DNA of 64,000 nt from a bacterium (GCA_020853235.1 JADYZG010000029.1:62001-126000), one strand, 5' to 3'; shown: positions 34,453 to 43,791, counted from the first letter of the stretch. Program-made: numbers and translations. Notes: generated by a model not told the origin, from the sequence alone.

Positions 34453-34780
34453 GAAGTATTGGTTTGTTTCGTATTTACGAGTCTCGCGGAAAAATCGTAT
34501 CCAGCGACCAACACATCATTGGTGATTGGAGTAACGATTATTTCGGTTTTTGGTAAAAGTCCCAGGTTGTTTTGTTTTGCAGAAGCATGAATGGCTGCTT
34601 GTATCGCTAGAAGGGGAGGAAATTGGAAACCAGGAACTTTCTTCCTGTGAGTAGGTAGTAATCATCGAATTCATCAACTCTGAGCATACTTGATTCGTTC
34701 CCTGTAAGAATCTGTAATTTTTTTATAAGAAGATTCGTAAAATTATCAATTGGAAAGAGCTTTAAATATTGTATTTCCAT
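34449..34780 (-). pseudogene. Frameshifted small gene of the acyltransferase operon
   Basis: The ATG at 34780 directly follows the MBL stop and opens a frame (MEIQYLKLFPIDNF...YYLLTGRK). This must shift at an A-run near 34650 to continue as VPGFQFPPLLAIQAAIHASAKQ and end ...RLVNTKQTNTS at 34449. Together that is about 110 aa with no recognised family. The shift could be a real mutation or a sequencing indel. Its tight linkage suggests it belonged to the operon. Confidence 0.55.
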
Positions 34781-35377
34781 TTATAGTGGATTTTTAAATA
34801 ATTTTCCATGACCAGGAATAATCCATTTTGCTCCAGACTCAAGTACTTTTTTACGAGATTCCAAGAGCGCAGCGTGGTCCGACATAAAAGGATCCTTACT
34901 TGCCAGTAATTCCTCAACGGTATTGCTAGTCTGTTTCCCATCTTCCCACCAAAAAACATCTTGTACAATACAGGCCAACCCGAGATTTTCGGTATCGATT
35001 AATAAAGAGAATTGTTCTCCAGCATGGCCAGGCGTTGCGAGAAGTTTAAATTCTGGAATTAGCCAATAATCGGTATAAAAGATTTCTTTATCCTGATCCC
35101 ACTGCATATTTCCGTCATAAATTGGTGTGCTTGGAAAGAGCCGAATATTAAGCACGTGATCAAGATGATAGTGCGTGAGGAAAATTGCGGTAATATCTTC
35201 TACCTTAAGACTGTATTCTGCCATCTTTTCTAGAAGTAATTTCTCATTACAACCTGGATCAATAATATAATTTTTTCCGTTAAATCTAAGTAATGACGTT
35301 GTTGGTGATGCGGTGTAGCTACCGTCTTCGTTTGGATGTGCGTATCCCTCAATAAGAATCGTAAGTGTTGGTTTCAT
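34781..35377 (-). CDS. MBL-fold hydrolase (MBLAC1-like)
   Basis: A 198-aa metallo-beta-lactamase-fold protein with THYHLDH (His69, His71, Asp73, His74), a later TPGHAGEQ His and C-terminal IIPGHG. Length and motif order resemble MBLAC1-type/glyoxalase-II-like hydrolases that cleave thioesters, esters or nucleic acids. Seven bases separate it from the NAS-like gene upstream, so it belongs to the acyltransferase operon and may hydrolyse an intermediate of that pathway. Confidence 0.82.
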   Translation of the reverse strand: MKPTLTILIEGYAHPNEDGSYTASPTTSLLRFNGKNYIIDPGCNEKLLLEKMAEYSLKVEDITAIFLTHYHLDHVLNIRLFPSTPIYDGNMQWDQDKEIFYTDYWLIPEFKLLATPGHAGEQFSLLIDTENLGLACIVQDVFWWEDGKQTSNTVEELLASKDPFMSDHAALLESRKKVLESGAKWIIPGHGKLFKNPL

Positions 35378-35384
35378 AGTATTC

Positions 35385-36215
35385 TTATTTAAATAAGATA
35401 GTGTGCGTTATAACGTTATTTTGGCTATATCCGTACTCATAGGCAATGGCAAAAGTGTCAGAATCACGTTGCACAGTAAACGGACTGTACAGGAGTGTTC
35501 CCAATGTATTATCTAGCGCATGGCGAACGAGGATATGAGTATTTTTGCTAATTTTTGGTAGTAATGTAGAGAGTAATTTGTGCTTTGCTTCGTTGGTGTT
35601 TCCTACAGAAGCAAGGAGGTAAATGACATCGTATGATTCTATTCCATCGAGATACTCCAATTCTGAACTTGGAAGCACAGTAATAGTACCGTTTAAGTCT
35701 GAAATTCCCAGTAACTTCTTAGCTAATGTTGTTGATTCTTTGTCGTTATTCAAAGAAGAGATTTTGCAACTTGGAAAATGGTGTAAGATGCCAAACGCTG
35801 TTATGGGTAACGCTCCTGAGCCAACAATCAAAACATTTTCTGGAGATTTGCCTGTGATCCTTACAAGCGATCCTGATTCAATTTGCGCATGGGTAATGTA
35901 AGCATTTCTGTATGAACTTTGCCAATTTTCGAGAGAACCTAGATTACCTTCTAAAATCTCTTCTGCAGACTTTTTCTCCATAAGGTTTTGAACCTGGACA
36001 TATGCTTCTCGAGATTCTTCTATAAACAGAGAAAGCATATTCATAAGTGACGGGATGAGGGCTGAAGGAGTCGTTTTGGTTGTTGTAGCAATGAGTTCGT
36101 AATAATTCGTGAGAGTATTGGCAATTTCTGCAGTAACGTAGGAATTGCTATCACTTAGAATCATTTTCATCGTACCTAGATTCTCGAGGATTTTGGAAAG
36201 AGTTGAGTCTATCAT
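35385..36215 (-). CDS. Nicotianamine-synthase-like SAM-dependent enzyme
   Basis: A 276-aa protein with an N-terminal helical domain (about residues 1-110) and a Rossmann SAM-binding domain. The domain contains VLIVGSGALPITAFGI (VGSGALP at 131-137), YDVIYLLASVG (195-205) and LVRHALDNTLGTLLY (229-243). These match the NAS pattern (FIGSGPLPLT..., DVVFLAALVG, LRSAHG-R-FLYP). NAS and CntL-type enzymes transfer aminobutyrate from SAM to make metallophores, so this may be an opine-metallophore-type enzyme or a divergent methyltransferase. It lies two bases downstream of the acyltransferase-like gene. Confidence 0.65.
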   Translation of the reverse strand: MIDSTLSKILENLGTMKMILSDSNSYVTAEIANTLTNYYELIATTTKTTPSALIPSLMNMLSLFIEESREAYVQVQNLMEKKSAEEILEGNLGSLENWQSSYRNAYITHAQIESGSLVRITGKSPENVLIVGSGALPITAFGILHHFPSCKISSLNNDKESTTLAKKLLGISDLNGTITVLPSSELEYLDGIESYDVIYLLASVGNTNEAKHKLLSTLLPKISKNTHILVRHALDNTLGTLLYSPFTVQRDSDTFAIAYEYGYSQNNVITHTILFK

Positions 36216-36217
36216 GC

Positions 36218-38047
36218 TTATGCTTCAGGTTGTGGATTCTCTAGTGCCTTAACTAATTTATTGTAAAGCTTTTCAATAAGGTTTATAAGTTCAGGACCGA
36301 CTTCTTCCAAAGGTACACCGTAGTATCTTGCGATTACGTCAATAGTTACTTTGTCTGGTTGCATTGTGTATCCAATACCAAAAGCTAGATCTTTGTTAAA
36401 AGACGGAGCGGTACCTGCAGGTTGTTGATTACCAAGGTTTGAGGTTGTAAAGGTTGGTAAGAGAACATGTTTAATCGCTTGAGAGTTTTGAGCAATCATA
36501 ATACTGTAATGGAAAAGAGTTTTTGCTATAGATTGGAAGTATGCCTTTGGCATTGTTGTGGCTCCAATAAGTAACTCAAGGGGGTCAGTGCCGAGCTTCG
36601 CAATATTTATGAGTAATTTATGTAGTTGACCAAACTTAGTGAGCGCATTATTTACATTAATTGCTTCAGCCATATAATCGATCATGACATTGTCACTATC
36701 CTTAGTCCTAATGTGAGGGAATGCTATCCTTCCCTTAGATCCGCGGGTATCGGTTACTTCGACCATACTGAAGTTAGCAGGGAGTTGACTGGCTTTAACG
36801 TTACAAAGCGTATGTAGAGAATGCAGTAGGAGAAATTGAAATACAGCGTCTTTGCTTATTCCTGCAAGCTCGCTTAATTTTTTAATATTAATGGGAATAT
36901 CTTTTCTAAAATATTGATTGGCTTGCTTTTCCTGTTTTATGATTTTATGGATTTCTTGTTCAGCATTTTGGTCGCTTATCTTCCAACTATGTGATGTATA
37001 TTGAGTATCAATTGTTGGCGTATTGTTTTGATTTTTATCGTAATTCTGGATGTTATTGACGAGTCCTTCGTATACAAATTGTAGCACATGTGCCCCATCA
37101 AATCCTGCGTGGTTGGATACCATGATTCCTTTTCCATTTTTTCTGACCATAAAATTAATCAGCGCATGTGAATAGATGTTGCCAATTGGTCTACCAATTT
37201 CTGCATCTGTCTTTATATCATCAGAGTGATCGAGGTTTACAATAAACGGAGCCTTATTTAGTGCCATCATATATTCTTTATTTTTTTCACGGTTTTTATT
37301 ATGTTTCTGAAATTGAGATGCAGAAACTGCCGTGAGTTCTAGTCCCATTGCCGAGCAAGGGACCTGTTCCCCTTGCTTAATCTTCCTTAAAATCTCGTAG
37401 TAAGTTTTTATAGATTGGCCCTTTGGCAGCACATAAACAATGTTATTGTTAATGACAACAGGACCCCCTGGTTCTCTTTCTTCTAAAATAAATGTAGGAA
37501 TAGTACCTTCGTTTACTCTCTCAACATGGTTGCCAATCATCTTTCGATATGCTCGCATGTCGAGGAATACTCCTTTCGATTCTTCTGGGTCCTTAGTTCT
37601 CCTCATTGTTTCATATTTAAAGTTTTCGTTCTTTAAGTTCAGCGTTCCTTTTGGGATGTTCTCATTAATCCAAGTTTGTTCTTTTTGTGTTGCCCAAAGT
37701 AGTTTTGCTGCTGTATACAGCTGCAGATCAGGGTTTTTGATAACCTCATTCGGTAGTACGAGTTCAGGCAAATCTACTGGAAAGGCAGTTCGGGTAGGAG
37801 GTTCATCTAAAAAATAGCGTTCAATACCTTCGCGTCTGGCACTCCCTTCCGTCGCAGACCGATTAAGGAAGTTGTGGGGGATAGAATATTCAAAAAGTAA
37901 TGCAAGGATCTGGGTTTTCCATATTTCGGTCTTGTCTTTTGTTACTTTTGCGAATTCAATCGCGAGTTGAGCAACATTTCTGACTACTTGTCTATAATCT
38001 AGGTTGGCAGATGTCTGTGAGATTTCTCGATTTTGTTGGCTCAACAT
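36218..38047 (-). CDS. Carnitine/choline O-acyltransferase-like protein
   Basis: A 609-aa protein whose length and motif order follow carnitine/choline acyltransferases (626 aa for CrAT). The catalytic-type motif is NHAGFDG (His313, Asp317, Gly318) followed by VLQFVYEGL, comparable to FEHSWGDG-VAVLRFFNE in CPT2. The segment FLDMRAYRKMIGNHVERVNEG aligns with the CPT M-x-QYR-LF-TCR region. TTSNLG (534-539) matches the STS substrate motif, and GIGYTMQPD the C-terminal GYG-Y region. Such enzymes move acyl groups between CoA and an alcohol. The assignment is by eye; other HxxxDG acyltransferases (CAT/condensation fold) are the alternative. Confidence 0.6.
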   Translation of the reverse strand: MLSQQNREISQTSANLDYRQVVRNVAQLAIEFAKVTKDKTEIWKTQILALLFEYSIPHNFLNRSATEGSARREGIERYFLDEPPTRTAFPVDLPELVLPNEVIKNPDLQLYTAAKLLWATQKEQTWINENIPKGTLNLKNENFKYETMRRTKDPEESKGVFLDMRAYRKMIGNHVERVNEGTIPTFILEEREPGGPVVINNNIVYVLPKGQSIKTYYEILRKIKQGEQVPCSAMGLELTAVSASQFQKHNKNREKNKEYMMALNKAPFIVNLDHSDDIKTDAEIGRPIGNIYSHALINFMVRKNGKGIMVSNHAGFDGAHVLQFVYEGLVNNIQNYDKNQNNTPTIDTQYTSHSWKISDQNAEQEIHKIIKQEKQANQYFRKDIPINIKKLSELAGISKDAVFQFLLLHSLHTLCNVKASQLPANFSMVEVTDTRGSKGRIAFPHIRTKDSDNVMIDYMAEAINVNNALTKFGQLHKLLINIAKLGTDPLELLIGATTMPKAYFQSIAKTLFHYSIMIAQNSQAIKHVLLPTFTTSNLGNQQPAGTAPSFNKDLAFGIGYTMQPDKVTIDVIARYYGVPLEEVGPELINLIEKLYNKLVKALENPQPEA

Positions 38048-38126
38048 AGTTTGATGTTAGCATGAATTAGCACTAGTTGGGAAAGGTTGTGTAGTTTTGT
38101 TGAATAGATTCGAGATTTTTTATGAA

Positions 38127-38216
38127 TGGCGGAGGGGGAGAGATTCGAACTCACGGTAGGGAAAACCCTACATTAGTTTTCAAGACTAACGCCATCAACC
38201 ACTCGGCCACCCCTCC
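38127..38216 (-). tRNA. tRNA-Ser(TGA) with encoded CCA
   Basis: Acceptor GGAGGGG pairs with the 3' side CCCCTCC. The anticodon loop is CTTGAAA (anticodon TGA). The long variable arm is GTAGGG/CCCTAC, and the T-arm contains TTCGAAT. CCA is encoded at 38127-38129. On the minus strand TATAAT (38225-38230) lies eight bases upstream of the 5' end. Confidence 0.95.
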
Positions 38217-38272
38217 TGACGCGTATTATAACAGTTGTAGCCTGACTTTTCGAGAGTATTGACTAGATACTT

Positions 38273-39118
38273 TTAGTTTTCTCTAGAGACTTTGATTTCG
38301 CCTGAAGTTCCTAAAAGACTGAATAAAGTAAACTTTTTTACACCTGTAGAAAGTACTTTTCCTGAAGAAACACAGAGGGCATCAATTATCACAGAGTCAG
38401 AATTCTTTGCTTCAAAATATGCTGAATAATCGGAGGTTCTGATTTTATTGAGCGAGAAAGACCAATTTGCTGTGGTGGTAACGACGGTTGCATAAGCAGA
38501 ACTTTCTTCGCCTCGAGAGAGCACCACACGGACAATACATGTACCGTTTGCATCTTTGATAACGCCTGAAATGTTCTTTTCCGGTGCCTTGTTTGCAGGT
38601 AACGATACTGGTGTTGTAAATGAGTCGACAATTGGGGCGTGACCCGTGTAATAGTAGAGTGTATTCGCAGATAACTGATCTATCGTTGCCTCGTGAAGAT
38701 AAACGGCCTCTGTATTTACAGAAGTTCTGGTCAGTCTATTTTCAGCAGTTCCAAATTTTAAGTTGGTTTGTTGGGGAGCTTCTGTAATCCATAATATATT
38801 TACAGAGTTAGAAGAAAGGTTACTAATAATTCCTTTGCTGGTGAGTTCTGTATACAGATACGAATGCTCCTTTTGATTATCGACACTACCAAGAACCTTT
38901 AAGGGAACATCTTGGTTTCTTGCGCGTAAAAGTGTAGGTTCTGTTGTAGGTGTTGGTACTGGCAATTCCGTGACAATTGGAGTGGTTATAATTGTTGCTG
39001 CTTGAGATTTTTGGGTGGTTAGATCACGCTTGCTCGAGAGAAGTGTAAAGCCGATAACTAAAACTAAAAGTAAGCCTGAAACTGTTGCAATGGTGTAGAT
39101 CTTTGATTTAAAGTTCAT
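38273..39118 (-). CDS. Exported single-pass protein with fibronectin/Ig-like domains, VirB4-linked
   Basis: A 281-aa protein with an N-terminal membrane anchor (about residues 8-27) and a Thr/Pro linker (about 42-65). A beta domain (about 90-170: SSNSVNILWITEAPQQTNLKFG...LYYYTGHA) resembles fibronectin-III or phosphatase-N-terminal modules. A second beta domain contains two Cys (GTCIVRV, DALCVSS). Its ATG overlaps the VirB4-like stop by four bases, so it is probably an external part of, or substrate for, that apparatus. Confidence 0.65.
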   Translation of the reverse strand: MNFKSKIYTIATVSGLLLVLVIGFTLLSSKRDLTTQKSQAATIITTPIVTELPVPTPTTEPTLLRARNQDVPLKVLGSVDNQKEHSYLYTELTSKGIISNLSSNSVNILWITEAPQQTNLKFGTAENRLTRTSVNTEAVYLHEATIDQLSANTLYYYTGHAPIVDSFTTPVSLPANKAPEKNISGVIKDANGTCIVRVVLSRGEESSAYATVVTTTANWSFSLNKIRTSDYSAYFEAKNSDSVIIDALCVSSGKVLSTGVKKFTLFSLLGTSGEIKVSREN

Positions 39119-41016
39119 TCACTTCCTTGTTCAAAAACTAACGCTCCTTCTGAAATTTCTTCTTCGGAGAACTCGGTTTGAAGTGCCTTCATTTTTGCTA
39201 ATTCTTTCGGATTTGATGTAATTAGTCGATGCTCTGCACGACTTGCAATAATTGATACCCCGACGTGGCTACGACCGGCAAAAAAGAGCCCCTCACCTGT
39301 TTTTGCACTCAACACAAATGATTTTTCTCCGGATGAAAGGTTAAAGGTTTTTACAATCAAATCAACGGCAGCAGGGCTCTGTTTCAGGAGTAGCGACAGG
39401 CTGGAGTTTGTAACGACTGCTTTTCCATATTTCGAAGTTAAAAATTCATCAACATCTTGGCTGATTGTCGTTAATCCGAGGTAATACTTTCGCCCTCGTT
39501 TTGCGATACCGTAAATAAATCGAGCTGAGTCTTCGAATTGCATCATGGTCCAGGCTTCATCCACGACTAAAATTCTTGGGCGAATATCTTCACGAACACG
39601 GGTCCAGATGAAATCAAGAATCATATACATCGCGATTGGTCGTAGGTCATCTTGTAAGTCACGGATACTAAACACGGTGAACTTATTCTTGATATCAATG
39701 TTTGTTTCTTGATTGAAAACCCCTGCTGCGCTTCCAAAAACGTACTTTTCAAGTCGACCAGATAGTGCTCGAGCTTCTGGTTCTGCCATACCCTTAAGTA
39801 TCTTGTATAGGTCCTCAAGAAGTGGTGGTTTGTTATTCCAGGTTTCTGGGTCGTTGTTAATGCCTTTTTCGTTATAAGTCAGAATAAACGCCCGATCAAG
39901 GATTGAGATTTCGACATTTGATAGTTCCCCAAGCAAAAGTTTAATGAAGGAGTGCAAACTCAACACTTTATCCCGTAGGACATTCTTGGTGCCATCTTTT
40001 GAAGCTTTCAAAAATTCAAATGGATTAACTTTTGCACCTTCGTCTTGCGTGAACGTAATGTATTCACCATCAACCGATTTTGCGAGTTTTTCGTACTCAT
40101 TCTCGGGATCGATAATCATAACCTGAACACCAGTTAACAAGTATCGCAGAGCTTCAAGTTTAACGAAATACGATTTACCAGCACCAGAGGTTGCGAAAAC
40201 CACTTCATTTAAGTTAGGCATACTAAATCGGTCGAAAATAACCATACTGTTGTTGTGCATATTAACGCCATAAAGAATGCCACGATCCATGGTAAGGTCC
40301 GAAGTTACAAAGGGGAACGTCATTGCAATTGAAGTGGTATCCATATTCCTGACGCGGTAAATTCTATCAAGTGCCAAGGGTAGCGTTGTATCAAGCCCTT
40401 CATCCATTTTGAGCGTTAATGGAACACACGAGAGCCCAATGGCTTTGAGAGTAGAAACGATATTTTTCGAGATATTTTCGAGTGTTTTGGGGTCATCTGC
40501 ATTTAACCTGATATACATACTCATGTTAAAGAATTTTTCTTTTCCAGAGGCTACATTATCGATTAGTTCTTGTGCGTCTTGGTATGCTACTTTACTTTTT
40601 GGATCAAGAATGAGTCCTTTGGATTGTTGAGTCGATAAAGTCGCTTCTAGCTCAGCAATTTTCTTTTTTAATTTATCAATAACTTCATCAGAATCAACGA
40701 TATAATAGAATGTGCTAATTGCAAGAGAGGTTTCAAAGTTAACGAGCGGAGATAGCCAAGTTGAACGTACAACACGCGGAAAATCAGTAATCATTAGCAT
40801 TTTGTAGTACCTTTTGTTAACCTGGACGTGGTTGAAGTCGATTTCGTAGTACTGTGGTGCGAGTAAATCTTGGATGGTGTATTCGGGGCTTTGGCTTGAC
40901 GATTCTTGGGTTACCTTTTGCAAGTTTTGCGTTTGAATAGCTGCTGACATAGTTGGGTCACCAGGAGGGGCTGGCTTCTTAAAAATGTTTTTTATTGCAT
41001 CAAGTGGTGACGGCAT
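39115..41016 (-). CDS. VirB4/TraC-family type IV secretion-like ATPase
   Basis: A 633-aa protein. The N-terminal half carries a helical region with TLSTQQSKGLILDP. The motor has Walker A ATSGAGKSYF (GAGKS at 278-282), the IDPENEYEKLA strand that follows in VirB4 proteins, and Walker B ILVVDEAW. A terminal GEGLFFAGR segment is also typical. It should power protein or DNA transfer, or pilus assembly, at the membrane. It is encoded two bases after the 209-aa gene upstream, in an operon with a PrgI-family protein, the standard CPR set. Confidence 0.93.
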   Translation of the reverse strand: MPSPLDAIKNIFKKPAPPGDPTMSAAIQTQNLQKVTQESSSQSPEYTIQDLLAPQYYEIDFNHVQVNKRYYKMLMITDFPRVVRSTWLSPLVNFETSLAISTFYYIVDSDEVIDKLKKKIAELEATLSTQQSKGLILDPKSKVAYQDAQELIDNVASGKEKFFNMSMYIRLNADDPKTLENISKNIVSTLKAIGLSCVPLTLKMDEGLDTTLPLALDRIYRVRNMDTTSIAMTFPFVTSDLTMDRGILYGVNMHNNSMVIFDRFSMPNLNEVVFATSGAGKSYFVKLEALRYLLTGVQVMIIDPENEYEKLAKSVDGEYITFTQDEGAKVNPFEFLKASKDGTKNVLRDKVLSLHSFIKLLLGELSNVEISILDRAFILTYNEKGINNDPETWNNKPPLLEDLYKILKGMAEPEARALSGRLEKYVFGSAAGVFNQETNIDIKNKFTVFSIRDLQDDLRPIAMYMILDFIWTRVREDIRPRILVVDEAWTMMQFEDSARFIYGIAKRGRKYYLGLTTISQDVDEFLTSKYGKAVVTNSSLSLLLKQSPAAVDLIVKTFNLSSGEKSFVLSAKTGEGLFFAGRSHVGVSIIASRAEHRLITSNPKELAKMKALQTEFSEEEISEGALVFEQGSE

Positions 41017-41018
41017 GG

Positions 41019-41648
41019 TTAGACATAAATTTGAGGTAAGTTTTCTAGTTCGATGGTTGAGGCAGGATTATAAATCGAGTAAAAATATTTCACAATTTCT
41101 GAGGTCGTCATTTGTTCTCCATCCAACCCCATTCCTTTGAGCATTTTTATTATGTGATACTTCTTAGGGTACAGGTAATTTGCCGAGTTTTCTACCATTT
41201 GTAGTTTCTGCTCTGTAGTTGTATTTTTGTCAATTGGTTGCATTGTTCGGTATGGAATAACGATCATGAATCTTTTGTCAAGGATTTCTTTGTTTGTGAT
41301 TAGATTGCGGATGAAATGTTTATAAATGGAAAACTGTCGTTTTAATCCAGGACTTAAATCGGGGGTATCAAGTGTATCCAGGTAATCAGAATATTTGCTA
41401 ATGTTTATTTTCTTTGTCTCTATAAGCACCTGCAATTGAAAATCCAACGAGTTGACCATAGAACCAAAAGACATAATTTTTACATCTTGCTCATCTTCAG
41501 ATAACAGATCAAAGTTTACTGAAGAAGTTTTAACAATAAGACATACGGTCCCGTCCCTTGTGAGCAGCAGGTCGCTAATGACGTCAACTACCTGTAATAG
41601 ATCTTGGCTAGCGTGTGATATTGGGCTTTGTCCTGGTCCAGTTGCCAT
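41019..41648 (-). CDS. VirB4 N-terminal-like accessory protein
   Basis: A 209-aa soluble protein. Its body (residues about 15-160: DVISDLLLTRDGTVCLIVKTSSVNF..., then NSLDFQLQVLIETKKI) resembles the N-terminal domain of TraC/VirB4 proteins. In CPR genomes such a protein is commonly encoded separately between PrgI and VirB4, as here. It is likely to join the ATPase at the membrane; the function is otherwise unknown. The start nearly touches the PrgI stop. Confidence 0.65.
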   Translation of the reverse strand: MATGPGQSPISHASQDLLQVVDVISDLLLTRDGTVCLIVKTSSVNFDLLSEDEQDVKIMSFGSMVNSLDFQLQVLIETKKINISKYSDYLDTLDTPDLSPGLKRQFSIYKHFIRNLITNKEILDKRFMIVIPYRTMQPIDKNTTTEQKLQMVENSANYLYPKKYHIIKMLKGMGLDGEQMTTSEIVKYFYSIYNPASTIELENLPQIYV

Positions 41649-41649
41649 A

Positions 41650-42453
41650 TTATGCGATTGACGAAATATTAAGTAACGGATATGTATTACCTTGAAATGT
41701 AATTTTTACTTTTGGAATTGAAATGGCATCAGGAGATTGGAAATCAATTTCATATGCACCCTCTTTGAAACTTTGATTAAAGTAAATGATACCATCTTTG
41801 TTTGAACGAAGTGCAGTAACGACAGTTTGTGTTTGGTCTTTTACGTAAGCAACGACACCTTCAAGCGGCAATCCATCTTCTTGGAGTCTGAAGGCTACTG
41901 TGTTTGGGATTGCGGGAAGGGTAACACCGGCTTCTGCAAAATCAGCAGTATTATCGGGAGAAATCGAAAGTGTTTGTTGAATTTGTGGTGTAATAACTTC
42001 TTGTACAGTTGTGACAGCACCTACAGTTTGTTGTGGTAATTTTTGGCCATTTAGAGCTTTCTTAAATTCATCATGGGTCATAAAATAAGCAGCCAAATAG
42101 GTAGGTAATTTTTGTGGTTTGGTTGTGAAGAAGTTGTCTGCTTTTACAGCTTTTGCATCTTTTTTCCAAACACGACGGAGAACAAGAGTATTTGCTCGCG
42201 CGAAAGATGTGAACCAATCTTCCATGGTTCTTCTTTGATAGACACCTAGCCCAAGAGTGATGCCAACCAAGAGAATTACGGGAATCGTTAACCACGCAAA
42301 AAAAGCAGGGAATACACCAGCTCTGTTAAGTTGGTATAATCCAAATGAAAGTCCCCCTGCACTTGCGACATAGATAAATTGTTTGAGCGTAAGCCCCGCA
42401 AAGAGCTTGAACTCATACTCCATGATGTTTTGTGGAATTGCGTGTTCATACAT
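41650..42453 (-). CDS. PrgI-family membrane protein with C-terminal beta domain
   Basis: A 267-aa protein. Residues about 1-95 form the PrgI module: IPQNIMEYEFKLFAGLTLKQ, two membrane helices and RRTMEDWF. The C-terminal half (about 185-260) looks like a carboxypeptidase-regulatory/Ig-like beta domain (FRLQEDGLPLEGVVAYV...IYFNQSFKEGAYEIDF). PrgI proteins are VirB3-like partners of VirB4. TACACT (42463-42468) is nine bases before the ATG, so this is the likely first gene of the operon running to 38273. Confidence 0.85.
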   Translation of the reverse strand: MYEHAIPQNIMEYEFKLFAGLTLKQFIYVASAGGLSFGLYQLNRAGVFPAFFAWLTIPVILLVGITLGLGVYQRRTMEDWFTSFARANTLVLRRVWKKDAKAVKADNFFTTKPQKLPTYLAAYFMTHDEFKKALNGQKLPQQTVGAVTTVQEVITPQIQQTLSISPDNTADFAEAGVTLPAIPNTVAFRLQEDGLPLEGVVAYVKDQTQTVVTALRSNKDGIIYFNQSFKEGAYEIDFQSPDAISIPKVKITFQGNTYPLLNISSIA

Positions 42454-42494
42454 GCTAGGCTTAGTGTAGCAAAAAACTTGCGAAACTTCGAGTG

Positions 42495-43310
42495 ATGACT
42501 AAAGAATTACAATTATTACAAGAGATTAAGTCAGGCTTTAGGTGGCCAGTAGATACAGTGCGTTATGCTATTCTGTCAAAGGAGAGATACTTTGCAGGTT
42601 CTCATTATTCAAAGACATTGCCGCAAGAATTAGTGGAAAAAGTCCGAATCTCGCTGAGTAAATTGAAATTCGCCTCAGTAAGCCTCAAACTTCTTACATA
42701 CATCCCATGGATTCAAATGATCTTTATCACTGGTTCCGTAGCCTCTCTCAATGCAAGCGGGGACGATGACATCGATGTTTGGCTTGTTGTTGACCCAAAA
42801 AGAATATGGATCACAAGAACAGTTGATTTTTTTGTGTATACACTATGTGGTCTTCGTCGCGTGTCGAGTGATGGAGTGGAATCTGAAAAAGTTAGAGATA
42901 AATTTTGTTTTAATTTTTATCTTACTACCGATGGGCTTGAGTTGTCGCAAAAAACAGCTTCTTACGCCATGCAATTCGTAGACGCTATTCCAGTTTTCAT
43001 TAGGAATTCGTTACTTTACAAAGAATTACTCGAGAGTAATAATTGGATCTCCGATTATTTCCCCAGTTGGCAAAACAAAACATTAGAACTACTACAAGAA
43101 ATTCCACTAGATAATAGGAAACGTCATAAAAACCCTCTCGATTCGTTGATTGATGGAATAGAATATGTAGCGGGATTCCTTATGATTTTAAAGGCAGAAA
43201 AACGTTTGCAGTTCAAAAAAACACAAATATATCGAAAAATATTTACAACTTGGGGCACAAACCGTATACTATCACGATATGATCAGGAAACTTTCACCGA
43301 AAGAAGTTAA
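42495..43310 (+). CDS. Nucleotidyltransferase-domain protein
   Basis: A 271-aa protein with a pol-beta-type nucleotidyltransferase motif: GSVAS (Gly80-Ser81) followed by DDDIDVW (Asp92, Asp94) about ten residues later. Family members transfer NMP to proteins, antibiotics or RNA. No toxin/antitoxin partner is adjacent, and the helical C-terminal half is not recognised. An in-frame GTG immediately upstream (42492) is possible. Its last 32 bases overlap the next gene. Confidence 0.75.
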   Translation: MTKELQLLQEIKSGFRWPVDTVRYAILSKERYFAGSHYSKTLPQELVEKVRISLSKLKFASVSLKLLTYIPWIQMIFITGSVASLNASGDDDIDVWLVVDPKRIWITRTVDFFVYTLCGLRRVSSDGVESEKVRDKFCFNFYLTTDGLELSQKTASYAMQFVDAIPVFIRNSLLYKELLESNNWISDYFPSWQNKTLELLQEIPLDNRKRHKNPLDSLIDGIEYVAGFLMILKAEKRLQFKKTQIYRKIFTTWGTNRILSRYDQETFTERS

Positions 43311-43791
43311 GAGAAGAAATAAAGATTTTGAACAAACCCGAGATATTGTTCTTATTGCAGAAAATATGACATATGCTCGCAATGTAGGAAGTCTTTTTCG
43401 TATTGCTGATGCATTGCGAGCAACAAAGGTTTACCTAACAGGGGAATCTCATAGACCGCCGTTTGGAAAAGATCTTAGTAAAGTTTCTCGAGGTAAAGAA
43501 AAAGTCGTTACTTGGGAATATATGCAATTGACGCTCGATACTATAGCGAAATTAAAAGACGAAGGTTACACCATCATTGCAATTGAACAGTGCGAAGGAT
43601 CGGAAGTATACACAGACATTGAATATCCAGAAAAGATAGCACTCCTTGTTGGCAGCGAAATGTTTGGCCTAGCGAAGAAAAGCGCAGAATCTGCCGATCG
43701 GGCAGTTATTATTCCAATGTATGGTAAAGGCGGATCGATTAACGTTCATGTTGCACTGGCAATCGTTGCTTTTTATGCAAGTGCAAAATAA
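43279..43791 (+). CDS. SpoU/TrmH-family RNA 2'-O-methyltransferase
   Basis: A 170-aa, minimal SPOUT-domain protein. Motif 1 is NMTYARNVGSLFRIADALR, motif 2 is ALLVGSEMFGL, and motif 3 is IPMYGKGGSINVHVALAI, which form the knotted SAM site. It methylates a ribose in tRNA or rRNA; the target is unknown. TATACT (43265-43270), inside the upstream gene, is eight bases before the ATG, so it can be transcribed separately as a leaderless message. Confidence 0.9.
   Translation: MIRKLSPKEVKRRNKDFEQTRDIVLIAENMTYARNVGSLFRIADALRATKVYLTGESHRPPFGKDLSKVSRGKEKVVTWEYMQLTLDTIAKLKDEGYTIIAIEQCEGSEVYTDIEYPEKIALLVGSEMFGLAKKSAESADRAVIIPMYGKGGSINVHVALAIVAFYASAK

Noticed and set aside
38273-42453. Complete conjugation system
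   Set aside because: Only PrgI, a VirB4-type ATPase, its accessory and one surface protein are present; no relaxase, VirD4 coupling protein or channel genes are seen.
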